From Microbacterium sp. LWO14-1.2 (GTDB lineage Bacteria; Actinomycetota; Actinomycetes; Actinomycetales; Microbacteriaceae), in the NCBI RefSeq assembly GCF_038397715.1, contig NZ_CP151633.1, positions 3,100,001-3,164,000 on the forward strand: 64,000 bases of DNA. Reading direction: 5' to 3'. Both the position numbers and the translations under genes were made by a program. The stretch's first letter is position 1. Each line of letters starts with the position of its first letter. The notes below the pieces were generated by a model. That model saw nothing but the letters and a program-made list of their open reading frames with translations. It searched no databases and was not told where the DNA came from. Of the stretch, positions 8,021-17,930 are shown in pieces.

Positions 8021-9595
8021 GTGATCACCTCCCTCACCGCACTGCGGCAGCGCGTGCTGGCGTTCCTCGGCGGCATCTCGATGTACCGTCTCGTGCTGTT
8101 CGCCCTGCTCGCGCTCGCCGTGATCGCGATCGCGCTCTCGGCGCTCGGCGTGATCGTCTCGCCGACGCCCCTCGAGATCGTCGCGTCGTTCGCCGTGCTC
8201 GCGGTCGTCATCGCGGCCGTCGACGCCGCCGTGCAGCGCCTGCTCCGCCTCCCGTGGCGTCTCGAGTCCTCGCTGGTGACGGCTCTCATCCTGCTGTTCG
8301 TCCTGCGTCCGGGAGTCGAGGGCACCGCACTGCTGGGTCTCGCGATCGCCGGCGCCCTCGCGAGCCTGTCGAAGTACCTCATCGCGTGGCGTGGCCGACA
8401 CATCCTCAACCCCGCCGCGTTCGGCGCGTCCGTCGTGTCGATCCTCGGGTCGTTCGGTGCTTTCGAGTGGCTGGGCACCTCGTCGTCGTGGTGGGTCGGC
8501 ACGCCCTCGCTGTTCCTCCCCGTCGCGGTCCTCGGTCTCGCGGTGCTGTGGCGCACCGAGAAGGTGCGCATCGTGCTCGCCTTCCTCGTGATCGCGATCG
8601 CCGTGTCGGTGCTGCGGCAGGCGGTGCAGGCGCAGGAGTTCGCGATCGCGTTCGACCTCGGCACCGCGCTCTCGTTCGCCGTGCTGCAGTCGCCCTTCCT
8701 CTTCCTCGGCGCGTTCATGCTGTCGGAGCCCCTGACGATGCCGCCGAGGCGCTGGCAGCAGTTCTCGGTGGCCGCCCTGGTCGGTGTCCTCGCCGGGTGG
8801 CCCATCGCGATCGGGTCGCTGTTCACGCTCGGTCAGGAACGGGCCCTGCTCATCGGCAACCTGCTCGCCTTCGCCTTCGCACTGCGGGGGTCGGTACGTC
8901 TCGTGCTCGAGCAGCGGCGGTCGCTCACCCCCACGGCGCAGGAACTCACCTTCCGCGCCCGCGGAACCGTGCGCTTCCTTCCCGGCCAGTACCTCGAACT
9001 CGACGTGCCGCACCGGCGGCCCGACGCCCGAGGCACCCGACGCGAGTTCAGCATCGTCTCGGCGCCCGCCGACCTGCCGACACTGCGCATCGCGTACAAG
9101 GACGGCGATCAGCAGCATCCGTCGAGCTACAAGCGCGCCCTCGCGGCGGCCCAGCCGGGCGCCACACTCGCTGTGACGGGCACCTGGGGCGACTTCCTCC
9201 TCCCGCGCTCCGACGCGCCCGTGCTCATGGTGGCAGCGGGCATCGGCGTGACGCCGTTCGTGTCGCAGCTGCGGCAGCTGCACCAGACCGGTCGGCAGCG
9301 TGACGTGGTGCTCGTGTACGTCGCCGCCGACAGCGGCGAGCTGGCCTTCCGCGACGAGCTCGCGGCGACGGGTGCGCGGGTGGTCGTGTTCACCCGCGAC
9401 GAGCCCGCCGACCTGCCCGCGCACTGGAGCTGGGCGCAGGGTGCGCGCCTCGACGGCGCCGGCCTCGATCAGTGGGTGCCGGACCTCGGCTCCCGCCACG
9501 CGTACATCTCCGGTCCGCCGCGGCTCATCGCCGACCTCGCCCCTGCGCTGCAGAAGGCCAGGTCGCTCACGACCGACGCGTTCGCCGGCTACTGA
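8021..9595 (+). CDS. NqrB/RnfD-like membrane protein fused to an FAD/NAD(P)H reductase
   Basis: 524 residues. About residues 20-305 form some ten membrane segments with the NqrB/RnfD signature (GRHILNPAAFGA; a later AFMLSEPLTMPP). I do not see the SGAT flavinylation loop of true NqrB/RnfD. From about residue 310 a ferredoxin-reductase module follows: FLPGQYLELDVP (about 318-330), RREFSIVS for FAD (about 338-345), AAGIGVTPF for NAD(P)H (about 404-412) and the terminal YISGPPRLI. The chimera can take electrons from cytosolic NAD(P)H to a membrane cofactor, and the neighbouring flavinylated lipoprotein is the likely outside acceptor. The GTG start has GAGGAG 6 nt upstream. The stop overlaps the convergent histidine kinase gene by 7 bp. 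Confidence 0.87.
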   Translation: MITSLTALRQRVLAFLGGISMYRLVLFALLALAVIAIALSALGVIVSPTPLEIVASFAVLAVVIAAVDAAVQRLLRLPWRLESSLVTALILLFVLRPGVEGTALLGLAIAGALASLSKYLIAWRGRHILNPAAFGASVVSILGSFGAFEWLGTSSSWWVGTPSLFLPVAVLGLAVLWRTEKVRIVLAFLVIAIAVSVLRQAVQAQEFAIAFDLGTALSFAVLQSPFLFLGAFMLSEPLTMPPRRWQQFSVAALVGVLAGWPIAIGSLFTLGQERALLIGNLLAFAFALRGSVRLVLEQRRSLTPTAQELTFRARGTVRFLPGQYLELDVPHRRPDARGTRREFSIVSAPADLPTLRIAYKDGDQQHPSSYKRALAAAQPGATLAVTGTWGDFLLPRSDAPVLMVAAGIGVTPFVSQLRQLHQTGRQRDVVLVYVAADSGELAFRDELAATGARVVVFTRDEPADLPAHWSWAQGARLDGAGLDQWVPDLGSRHAYISGPPRLIADLAPALQKARSLTTDAFAGY

Positions 9596-11106
9596 TCCGA
9601 GGAGTCGTCGTCCGCGGGCGATTCGTGGTGCATCGGGATCCGCACCGTGAAGGTCGTGTCGCCGGGTTCGCTGTCGACGGTGATCTGCCCGCCGTGCCCC
9701 TCGACGATCGCCTTCACGATCGCGAGTCCGAGCCCGGTGCCGCCGGTCTGTCTGGCTCGCGAGGTGTCCGCCCTGGCGAACCGGGCGAACAGCTCGTCGC
9801 GCACACTCGGGTCGATGCCGGGGCCGTCGTCGTGCACGCGCAGCACCGCGTCGTCGCCCTCGCGGTCGACGCGCAGCGTGATGTGGGTGCCTGCCGGCGT
9901 GTGCGTGCGGGCGTTCGCGAGCAGGTTGGCGACCACCTGATGCATCCGGCCGGCATCGCCGACGATCACGAGCGGCTCGTCGGGCACCTCGATGTTCCAG
10001 TGGTGCTCCGGCGCCGTCGGCCGGGCGTCAGAGAGGCCCTCCAAGGCGAGCTGGGTGAGGTCGACGGTGCCGTGCACGAGTTCCCGGCCCTCGTCGAGCC
10101 GCGCGAGGAGCAGCAGATCCTCCACGAGCCGTGACATGCGCAGCGACTGCGCCTGGATGCGCTCGAGCGAGGTCGTGGTTCCCTCGATCGCCGCAGGCCC
10201 CTGCTGCTGGCTGAGGGCCTTGAGCGACAGTTCGGAGTACCCGCGGATGCTGGCGAGCGGCGTCCGCAGCTCGTGGCTCGCGTCCGCGACGAACCGTCGC
10301 ATCCGCTCCTCGTTCTTCTGGCGTGCGGCCAGCGACGTGTTCACGTGATCGAGCAGCTTGTTCAACGATGCGCCGACGAGACCGGTCTCGGTGCGCGGAT
10401 CGGCCTCGTAGGCAGGAACCCGTTCGGTGATCTCGACCTGGCCGCGATCCAGCTGCTGGTTCGCGACGCGGGTGGCGGTCGCCGCGACGGCCCGCAGCGG
10501 ACGCAGGCTCACCCTGATCGTGATCGCTGTTGTCAGGGCGAGCAGGATCAGCCCGCCGAGAGTCGCGAGCACGATGACCGTCAGGAGGGTCGTGAGCTGA
10601 TTCTGGATCTCGTCGCGCGGCAGACCCGTCACGACGGTCGCCCCGGTCTGCGGCGCGGTCGCCACGACGAGTCGATACGACCCGAGCCCGTCGATCGTCA
10701 CGGTCGCGTTGGGGCCGCCGTGCAGACCTGTCTCGATCTGGTCGAGCTGCCTCGAGCTCAAGACCGATGGGCCGGTGCTCATCTCGTCCCGCGGACTGTT
10801 GAGGACCACGCCGCTGACGCCCGCCTGGTTCGACACCGCGACCAGTAGCCCCGACTCGGGTGAGGTGGTGGCTGAGAAGATGTCGGCTGCGGTGCCGATG
10901 TTCGAGGGGAACTTGTTGACCAGGTAGGTGAGCTGCCCGGCATACTGCTCGATCTTCTGGTCGAGCTGTCCCTCCAGGGTGCGGCCGAGGATCGCGCTCG
11001 TGATGATCGAGACGATCACGAGGATGAGCGACACGAACCCGATCACGGCCGTCATGAGCCGGGTCTGCAGGCTCATCGGCCGTGCCGCGAGTCGGGGAGT
11101 GGTCAC
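9589..11106 (-). CDS. Two-component sensor histidine kinase (HAMP, HisKA, HATPase)
   Basis: 505 residues from the GTG that overlaps the response-regulator stop by 4 bp; an ATG 10 codons later is also possible. Transmembrane helix 1 is near residues 20-42, then an extracytoplasmic sensor of about 140 residues, helix 2 (TTLLTVIVLATLGGLILLAL), a HAMP linker, the H-box ADASHELRTPLASIRGY (His about 278), N-box NLLANARTHTP, and the ATP lid DDGPGID and GGTGLGLAI. It would autophosphorylate and pass phosphate to the OmpR-type partner encoded just upstream. The signal is unknown. It converges with the flavin electron-transfer genes and touches them, which is suggestive but not evidence of regulation. 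Confidence 0.93.
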   Translation of the reverse strand: MTTPRLAARPMSLQTRLMTAVIGFVSLILVIVSIITSAILGRTLEGQLDQKIEQYAGQLTYLVNKFPSNIGTAADIFSATTSPESGLLVAVSNQAGVSGVVLNSPRDEMSTGPSVLSSRQLDQIETGLHGGPNATVTIDGLGSYRLVVATAPQTGATVVTGLPRDEIQNQLTTLLTVIVLATLGGLILLALTTAITIRVSLRPLRAVAATATRVANQQLDRGQVEITERVPAYEADPRTETGLVGASLNKLLDHVNTSLAARQKNEERMRRFVADASHELRTPLASIRGYSELSLKALSQQQGPAAIEGTTTSLERIQAQSLRMSRLVEDLLLLARLDEGRELVHGTVDLTQLALEGLSDARPTAPEHHWNIEVPDEPLVIVGDAGRMHQVVANLLANARTHTPAGTHITLRVDREGDDAVLRVHDDGPGIDPSVRDELFARFARADTSRARQTGGTGLGLAIVKAIVEGHGGQITVDSEPGDTTFTVRIPMHHESPADDDSSDQ

Positions 11107-11831
11107 TGAGGCGCCTTGATCATGTAGCCGACGCCGCGCACGGTGTGCAGCAGGGGAGTGCGGCCCGCGTCGATCTTCTTGCGGAGGTACGAGATGTACA
11201 GCTCGACCACCGAGGACTTGCCGCCGAAGTCGTAGCTCCACACCCGGTCGAGGATCTGCGCCTTCGACAGCACGCGCCGTTCGTTGCGCATGAGGAAGCG
11301 CAGCAGCTCGAACTCGGTGGCGGTCAGCTCGATCTCGGTGCCGTCGCGCACGACCTCGTGGCTGTCCTCGTTGAGCGAGAGGTCGGCGACGCGGAGGATC
11401 GACTGGCCGTCGTCGGCGGTGGCGTGCCCCGTGCGGCGGATGATCGCACGCAGGCGCGCGATCACCTCTTCGAGGCTGAAGGGCTTGGTGACGTAGTCGT
11501 CGCCGCCGGCGGTGAGGCCCGCGACGCGGTCGCCGACGGCATCCTTCGCGGTGAGGAACAGGACGGGCACCAGGTTCCCCGCCTCGCGGAGTCGCCGCAG
11601 CACCGACATGCCGTCGAGGTCGGGCATCATGATGTCGAGCACCAGGGCATCCGGCTCGAACTCGCGGGCGACCTGCAGGGCTTCGAGTCCCGAGGATGCG
11701 GTCCGCACCTCCCAGCCCTCCATCCGCAGGGCCATCGCGAGCAGGTCGGTGAGCATCTGCTCGTCGTCGACGGCGAGGATGCGCAGGGGGGAGCCGTCGG
11801 GGCGGCGCAGTTCGGGCAGATCGGTGCTCAT
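11103..11831 (-). CDS. OmpR/PhoB-family response regulator
   Basis: 242 residues. Receiver domain: acidic pair Asp22-Asp23 (RILAVDDEQ), phosphoacceptor Asp66 (LVLDIMMPDLDG), conserved Lys116 (YVTKPF). C-terminal winged-helix domain with LTATEFELLRFLMRNERRVL and the recognition helix SSVVELYISYLRKKID, ending LLHTVRGVGYMIK. It is translationally coupled to its kinase through a GTGA overlap. It lies 69 bp beyond the terminator of gnd, so it has its own promoter; CAGAAT lies 6 nt before the ATG and could be a weak leaderless -10 box. Confidence 0.95.
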   Translation of the reverse strand: MSTDLPELRRPDGSPLRILAVDDEQMLTDLLAMALRMEGWEVRTASSGLEALQVAREFEPDALVLDIMMPDLDGMSVLRRLREAGNLVPVLFLTAKDAVGDRVAGLTAGGDDYVTKPFSLEEVIARLRAIIRRTGHATADDGQSILRVADLSLNEDSHEVVRDGTEIELTATEFELLRFLMRNERRVLSKAQILDRVWSYDFGGKSSVVELYISYLRKKIDAGRTPLLHTVRGVGYMIKAPQ

Positions 11832-11900
11832 GACTCCATTCTGCGGAATCTCCTATGTGATTTCTATGGAGAGCGTTATGCGTTGGCTGAGAACGACGAA

Positions 11901-11925
11901 GGCCCCGGATCCACGATCCGGGGCC
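11901..11925 (-). terminator. Terminator of gnd
   Basis: A perfect 11-bp stem (11901-11911 with 11915-11925) with a CAC loop lies 17 bp after the gnd stop. In the minus direction it is followed by TTCGTCG, with no real T-run. Confidence 0.8.
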
Positions 11926-11942
11926 CTCGTCAGCGGGTGCGC

Positions 11943-13397
11943 TCAGTGCGTGTCTTCCGCCTCGATCTCGGTGCGGTCGCCCGACCACTGCGTGTGGAAG
12001 GTGCCTTCCTTGTCGATGCGCTTGTAGGTGTGGGCGCCGAAGAAGTCGCGCTGGCCCTGCACGAGGGCTGCGGGCAGGCGGTCGGCGCGGATGCCGTCGT
12101 AGTACGACAGCGACGACGAGAACGCCGGGGCGGGGATGCCGGCCTGCGCGGCCGTGACGACCACGCGCCGCCACGCGGCCTGGCCGCGGGTCAGGGCCTC
12201 GGCGAAGTACGGCGCGGTCATCAGCACCGGCAGACCGGGCTCGGCCGCGTAGGCGTCGGCGATGCGGTTGAGGAACTGGGCGCGGATGATGCAACCGCCG
12301 CGCCAGATCTTCGAGATCGCGCCGAGGTCGATGTTCCAGTCGTACTCGGCGGCACCGGCACGGATCTCGTCGAAGCCCTGCGAGTAGGCGACGATCTTCG
12401 AGGCGTACAGGGCGAGGCGCACGTCCTCGATGAAGGCGTCGACGTCTTCCGGGGCGACGGTGAACTCGTCGTCGGGGCCGGGGAGGGCGGATGCGACGGC
12501 GCGCTGCTCGGGGTGCGAGGAGAGCGAGCGCGCGAAGGTGGCCTCGGCGATGCCCGAAACCGGGACGCCCAGCGACAGGGCGGTCTGCACGGTCCACGCG
12601 CCGGTGCCCTTGGCGCCCGCCTGGTCGAGGATGACGTCGACGAGCGGCTTGCCGGTCTCGGCGTCCACCTGGCGGAGCACCTCGGCGGTGATCTCGATCA
12701 GGTACGACTCGAGTTCGCCCCGGTTCCAGTCGGCGAAGATCTCGGCGATCTCGGCGGGGCTCTTGCCGGTGCCGCGGCGGATGAGGTCGTAGGCCTCGGC
12801 GATGAGCTGCATGTCGGCGTACTCGATGCCGTTGTGCACCATCTTGACGAAGTGCCCGGCGCCGTCGTGGCCGACGTGCGTGACGCAGGGCTCGCCCTCC
12901 GCGATCGCCGCGATGGACTTCAGGATCGGACCGAGCGTGACCCACGACTCGTCCGAGCCGCCGGGCATGATCGACGGGCCCGTCAGGGCGCCCTCTTCGC
13001 CGCCGGAGATGCCGGCGCCGACGAAGTTCACGCCCGTCTCGCGGACGGCCTTCTCGCGGCGGATCGTGTCGGGGAAGTAGGCGTTGCCGCCGTCGACGAT
13101 GATGTCGCCCGGCTCGAAGACCTCGAGGAGCGAGTCGATCACGGCATCCGTCGGGCGGCCGGCCTTGACCATGATGATCGCGGTCCGCGGCTTCTGCAGC
13201 GAGTCGGCGAACTCCCGGTAGGTCTGCGCGGGGAGGAAGCCGGCCTCGGGGTGCTCGGAGACGAGCGTCTCGGTCTTCTCGTAGCTGCGGTTGAAGATCG
13301 CCACCGTGTTGCCCTCGCGGCTGGCGAGGTTGCGGGCGAGGTTCGACCCCATGACGGCGAGTCCGACGACTCCGATGTTGGCTGATGCTTCGGGCAC
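11943..13397 (-). CDS. gnd: 6-phosphogluconate dehydrogenase, decarboxylating
   Basis: 484 residues, the length of the long NADP-dependent Gnd family. The N-terminal Rossmann motif is GVVGLAVMGSNLARNLA. VDGGNAYFPDTIRR and the substrate signature GISGGEEGALTGPSIMPGG follow, with VKMVHNGIEYADMQ holding the catalytic lysine region. It oxidises 6-phosphogluconate to ribulose 5-phosphate with CO2 and NADPH release, supplying the PRPP and nucleoside pathways found elsewhere in this window. The start is GTG preceded by GAGGAG. A strong hairpin terminates it. It appears monocistronic. Confidence 0.97.
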   Translation of the reverse strand: MPEASANIGVVGLAVMGSNLARNLASREGNTVAIFNRSYEKTETLVSEHPEAGFLPAQTYREFADSLQKPRTAIIMVKAGRPTDAVIDSLLEVFEPGDIIVDGGNAYFPDTIRREKAVRETGVNFVGAGISGGEEGALTGPSIMPGGSDESWVTLGPILKSIAAIAEGEPCVTHVGHDGAGHFVKMVHNGIEYADMQLIAEAYDLIRRGTGKSPAEIAEIFADWNRGELESYLIEITAEVLRQVDAETGKPLVDVILDQAGAKGTGAWTVQTALSLGVPVSGIAEATFARSLSSHPEQRAVASALPGPDDEFTVAPEDVDAFIEDVRLALYASKIVAYSQGFDEIRAGAAEYDWNIDLGAISKIWRGGCIIRAQFLNRIADAYAAEPGLPVLMTAPYFAEALTRGQAAWRRVVVTAAQAGIPAPAFSSSLSYYDGIRADRLPAALVQGQRDFFGAHTYKRIDKEGTFHTQWSGDRTEIEAEDTH

Positions 13398-13476
13398 AGA
13401 GGGCTCCTCGATCGTGAAGGTTGGGATGCCTTCAGATTATCGCGGTGCGCGGGGCCCGGCCGCGTCTGTGTCGGCG

Positions 13477-13602
13477 TCAGTCCTTGCGGTAGCCGGAGCG
13501 GCCCAGCGAGAAGAGGGCCCCGAAGGTGGCGGCGGCCGCGCACACCGTCATCGCGCCGATGACCCAGGCGATCACGTGGGAGAAGAAGGCGCCGTCGAAC
13601 AT
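13477..13602 (-). CDS. Small membrane protein, 41 residues
   Basis: The ATG at 13602 has a GGAGT box 5 nt upstream. The product is 41 residues with one hydrophobic segment (HVIAWVIGAMTVCAAAATFGALFSLG) and a short basic tail ending SGYRKD. I do not recognise a family. A TAGGCT box at 13640-13645 would give a 30-nt leader. It lies between gnd (same strand, 79 bp downstream) and the divergent rplY. The codon use and ribosome-binding site make it a credible gene rather than noise; its function is unknown. Confidence 0.6.
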   Translation of the reverse strand: MFDGAFFSHVIAWVIGAMTVCAAAATFGALFSLGRSGYRKD

Positions 13603-13639
13603 GGGGACTCCGTTTTCTGCAGAAGGGACCGGTGTCCTC

Positions 13640-13645
13640 AGCCTA
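13640..13645 (-). promoter_or_regulatory. -10 box for the 41-aa membrane protein
   Basis: TAGGCT on the minus strand, about 38 bp before the ATG at 13602, leaving room for the visible GGAGT ribosome-binding site. Confidence 0.4.
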
Positions 13646-13655
13646 ACGGGTCGTT

Positions 13656-13664
13656 TGCTACCAT
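13656..13664 (+). promoter_or_regulatory. Extended -10 promoter of rplY
   Basis: TGCTACCAT matches an extended -10 element (TGnTAnnnT). Transcription from it would give a leader of about 150 nt before the rplY ATG, long for a ribosomal protein gene and a possible place for regulation. Confidence 0.45.
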
Positions 13665-13822
13665 GAGGGGAGTACCTCGGCGAGGGATGCTTCTGCGCGT
13701 GCGCAGCACATCCGTTATCGACGCGGCGAAGCAAGCCCGGTGGCTTCCCTCACGTGTCTGCGTTCGAGAACAATTCCAAGACCACCGCGCAGCCTCGCTG
13801 CGTGCCCCGAAGGAGAACCCCC

Positions 13823-14446
13823 ATGTCTGAAGACACCAAGGTCGTCGCCGAGCTCCGCGAGAGCTTCGGCAAGGGCTTCGCCCGTCGCCTCCGCGCCGCC
13901 GGCAAGATCCCCGCCGTCATCTACGGTCACGGCACCGAGCCCGTGCACGTGGCTCTGCCCGGCCACCAGGTCTCGCTGATCATCCGTCGCGCCAACGCAC
14001 TGCTCGAGCTCGACATCGCGGGCAAGGAGCAGCTCGCGCTGGTCAAGGACGTCCAGAAGGACCCGGTGCACCAGATCATCGAGCACATCGACCTGCTCGT
14101 CGTGAAGAAGGGCGAGAAGGTCACGATCGACGTCCCCGTCGTCGTCACGGGGGAGCCCTTCGCCGGCACCATCGCCACGCTCGACGCGACCACGCTGTCG
14201 ATCGAGGCCGAGGCCACGCACATCCCCGAGAACGTCGAGGTCTCCGTCGAGGGTCTCGAGGAGGGCGCGCACATCACGGCCGCCGACGTCACGCTCCCCA
14301 AGGGCTCGACCCTGCTCACCGACCCCGAGGTCCTGGTCGTCGCCGTGTCGGTGCCGGTCCTCGAGGTCGAGGCGGACGAGACCGCGGAGGAGCCCGCCGA
14401 GGGCGAGACCGAGGAAGAGGCCGCCCAGGAGGACGCCGCGGAGTAA
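13823..14446 (+). CDS. rplY: 50S ribosomal protein L25, long CTC form
   Basis: 207 residues. The L25 domain (residues about 1-95) binds 5S rRNA; it contains [21 protein letters not shown] and [16 protein letters not shown]. The TL5/CTC-type C-terminal domain follows and the protein ends in a very acidic Glu/Ala tail (residues about 185-207), typical for actinobacteria. The ATG at 13823 has AGGAG 7 nt upstream; the open frame extends back 23 codons without a better start. It is followed by a 15-bp terminator hairpin and then pth, the conserved rplY-pth pair of translation genes. Confidence 0.96.
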   Translation: MSEDTKVVAELRESFGKGFARRLRAAGKIPAVIYGHGTEPVHVALPGHQVSLIIRRANALLELDIAGKEQLALVKDVQKDPVHQIIEHIDLLVVKKGEKVTIDVPVVVTGEPFAGTIATLDATTLSIEAEATHIPENVEVSVEGLEEGAHITAADVTLPKGSTLLTDPEVLVVAVSVPVLEVEADETAEEPAEGETEEEAAQEDAAE

Positions 14447-14463
14447 TCTCCGACAGCTTCAGA

Positions 14464-14498
14464 ACGGAGGGGACGCGAGGTCATCGCGTCCCCTCCGT
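14464..14498 (+). terminator. Terminator between rplY and pth
   Basis: A perfect 15-bp stem (14464-14478 with 14484-14498) with a GGTCA loop. It is very stable but is not followed by a T-run. Confidence 0.85.
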
Positions 14499-14553
14499 CG
14501 TATCCCGATCCGGACCGCGGAGCGCACGGTCCGACCCCCGAGAGGACGACGAC

Positions 14554-15135
14554 ATGGCATCCACCTGGCTCGTGGTGGGGCTCGGCAACCCCGGCCCGCG
14601 ATATGAGGCCACCCGGCACAACATCGGGCAGATGGTCGTCGACGAGCTCGCCGCGCGACGCGGCGAGACCTTCCGCGAGCACAAGGCTGGGGCGCGAGTC
14701 GTCGAGACGTGGCTGCGACCCGGGGCAGACAAGCTCGTGCTCGCGAAGCCGAACACTTTCATGAACGTCTCGGGGACGCCCGTCGCCGCCCTCGCGCGCT
14801 TCTACTCCGTGCCGCCGGAGCGCGTCATCGTCGTGCACGACGAACTCGACATCCCCTTCGACACGATCAAGCTCAAGACGGGCGGCGGCCACGGCGGACA
14901 CAACGGCGTGCGCGACATCGCGAGCGCCATCACGACGCCGGACTTCCCGCGGGTGCGGGTCGGAATCGGACGCCCTCCCGGTCGACAGGACCCGGCGGAT
15001 TGGGTGCTGTCGCCGTTCGGCAAGGACGAGCGCGCGAACCTTCCTCTCCTGGTGTCGGACGGTGCGGACGCCGTCGAGCTGCTCGTCGCAGAGGGACTCG
15101 TCGCTGCGCAGCAGAAGCACCACGCGCCGCGCTGA
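14554..15135 (+). CDS. pth: Peptidyl-tRNA hydrolase
   Basis: 193 residues, normal length. It recycles peptidyl-tRNA released from ribosomes. The active-site elements are present: [18 protein letters not shown] (Asn12, catalytic His22), [19 protein letters not shown] with the aspartate that orients the histidine, and [12 protein letters not shown]. The ATG is preceded by GAGAGGACGAC. It follows the rplY terminator, so it has its own promoter or relies on read-through. A repeat-rich gap separates it from the convergent gene at 15264. Confidence 0.97.
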   Translation: MASTWLVVGLGNPGPRYEATRHNIGQMVVDELAARRGETFREHKAGARVVETWLRPGADKLVLAKPNTFMNVSGTPVAALARFYSVPPERVIVVHDELDIPFDTIKLKTGGGHGGHNGVRDIASAITTPDFPRVRVGIGRPPGRQDPADWVLSPFGKDERANLPLLVSDGADAVELLVAEGLVAAQQKHHAPR

Positions 15136-15169
15136 ACCTCTCGAGCGGAGCCTGAGACCAGGATCTCCC

Positions 15170-15206
15170 GAGATCAGGAGGATACCGGCTGAAAGCTCCT
15201 GATCTC
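15170..15206. repeat. Inverted repeat / possible bidirectional terminator
   Basis: GAGATCAGGAG (15170-15180) pairs perfectly with CTCCTGATCTC (15196-15206) around a 15-nt loop. A third partial copy, GCTCCTGATC, is at 15214-15223, and a diverged one (GAGACCAGGATCTC) lies at 15154-15167. It sits between two convergent genes and could end both transcripts. The repeated words are also reminiscent of a dispersed palindromic element. Confidence 0.6.
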
Positions 15207-15263
15207 AGCGCATGCTCCTGATCCCGGTAGCCGCCCGCCATCGGAGCGGGTGGGGGACTGGTT

Positions 15264-16010
15264 TCAGGTCGTCGGCAGGAAGCCCGCAGCGGTCCCCGTG
15301 GAGACCGCGAACAGCAGCACGACCCAGAAGATGATCGGTCCGAGGGCCGCGACGACGAGCGCGGCGATGCCGGCGCCGCGTCCCTGATTGCGGCGGATGG
15401 CGATGATGCCGACGACGATCGCCGCGATCCCGAGGATCGTTCCGGTCCAGAACGAGATCTCGGCCCAGAGCACCTGGTCGCGGGCGGGGGACAGCAGCGA
15501 CAGGAAGTCGGGGTCCGTGGTGTCGAGGCCGCTGGGAATGCGGCGTCCGATCTCGTAGCCGGCGACGCCGACCACGATCGGCGTCACCACGGAGGACACG
15601 GCGGCGAAGATCAGCGACAGGATGCCGAGCAGTGCCGACTTCTTCTCGGTCGGGCGAGGCACCTGGTACGCGCCGGACGGAGCGGCGTACCCTCCGACCG
15701 GTACCTGATACGCCCCGGGGGGAGCGACCTGCGGGAACCCGGGTCCGCCGGGAGCGGGGAACGGCGGAGCACCGGCCGCGGCGGATGCCGACGGGACGCC
15801 CGGCGGCAGGGGCGCCTGCGCGGGAGCGGCCGGGTGGGCGGCGGGTGCCGCGTAGGACGGGGGAGCGGCGTAGGCCGGCGGGGCCTGAGGTGCCGGCGGA
15901 GCCTGTGATGCGGGCGGTGCCTGTGATGCGGGAGGCGCCGGAGGGTACGCGGCGGGTGCCGGAGGCACTGGGGGGACGTCACCGTACGGGGGCTGCTGCG
16001 GATCGCTCAC
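15264..16010 (-). CDS. Proline/alanine-rich membrane protein (DUF4190-like)
   Basis: 248 residues. Residues 1-115 are low-complexity Pro/Ala/Tyr/Gln with short repeats (PPASQAPP, PPSYAAP, GAYQVP). Three hydrophobic segments follow at about 125-150, 185-207 and 215-240, with the middle pair joined by IRRNQGRG, the layout of DUF4190-type proteins common in actinobacteria. No enzymatic motif is visible and the function is unknown. The start is GTG with TAGGAT 6 nt upstream and no ribosome-binding site, so it is probably leaderless. Confidence 0.7.
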   Translation of the reverse strand: MSDPQQPPYGDVPPVPPAPAAYPPAPPASQAPPASQAPPAPQAPPAYAAPPSYAAPAAHPAAPAQAPLPPGVPSASAAAGAPPFPAPGGPGFPQVAPPGAYQVPVGGYAAPSGAYQVPRPTEKKSALLGILSLIFAAVSSVVTPIVVGVAGYEIGRRIPSGLDTTDPDFLSLLSPARDQVLWAEISFWTGTILGIAAIVVGIIAIRRNQGRGAGIAALVVAALGPIIFWVVLLFAVSTGTAAGFLPTT

Positions 16011-16016
16011 GCCCCC

Positions 16017-16022
16017 ATCCTA
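16017..16022 (-). promoter_or_regulatory. -10 box (leaderless) of the proline-rich membrane protein gene
   Basis: TAGGAT on the minus strand ends 6 nt before the GTG at 16010. Confidence 0.55.
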
Positions 16023-16035
16023 GGTGCGCCCCGGT

Positions 16036-17917
<1,882 letters not shown>

Positions 17918-17924
17918 GATCCCC

Positions 17925-17930
17925 AGCCTA
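17925..17930 (-). promoter_or_regulatory. -10 box (leaderless) of xthA
   Basis: TAGGCT on the minus strand, 7 nt before the ATG at 17917, straddling the end of the upstream gene. Confidence 0.55.

Noticed and set aside
9589..12945. A 1118-codon open frame on the minus strand
   Set aside because: Only its end (the histidine kinase) is real. The rest is an off-frame reading of gnd and the response regulator, Arg/Pro-rich as expected for GC-rich shadow frames.
11082..13385. A 767-codon plus-strand open frame opposite gnd and the response regulator
   Set aside because: It is the mirror frame of two well-supported genes and has no recognisable motif.
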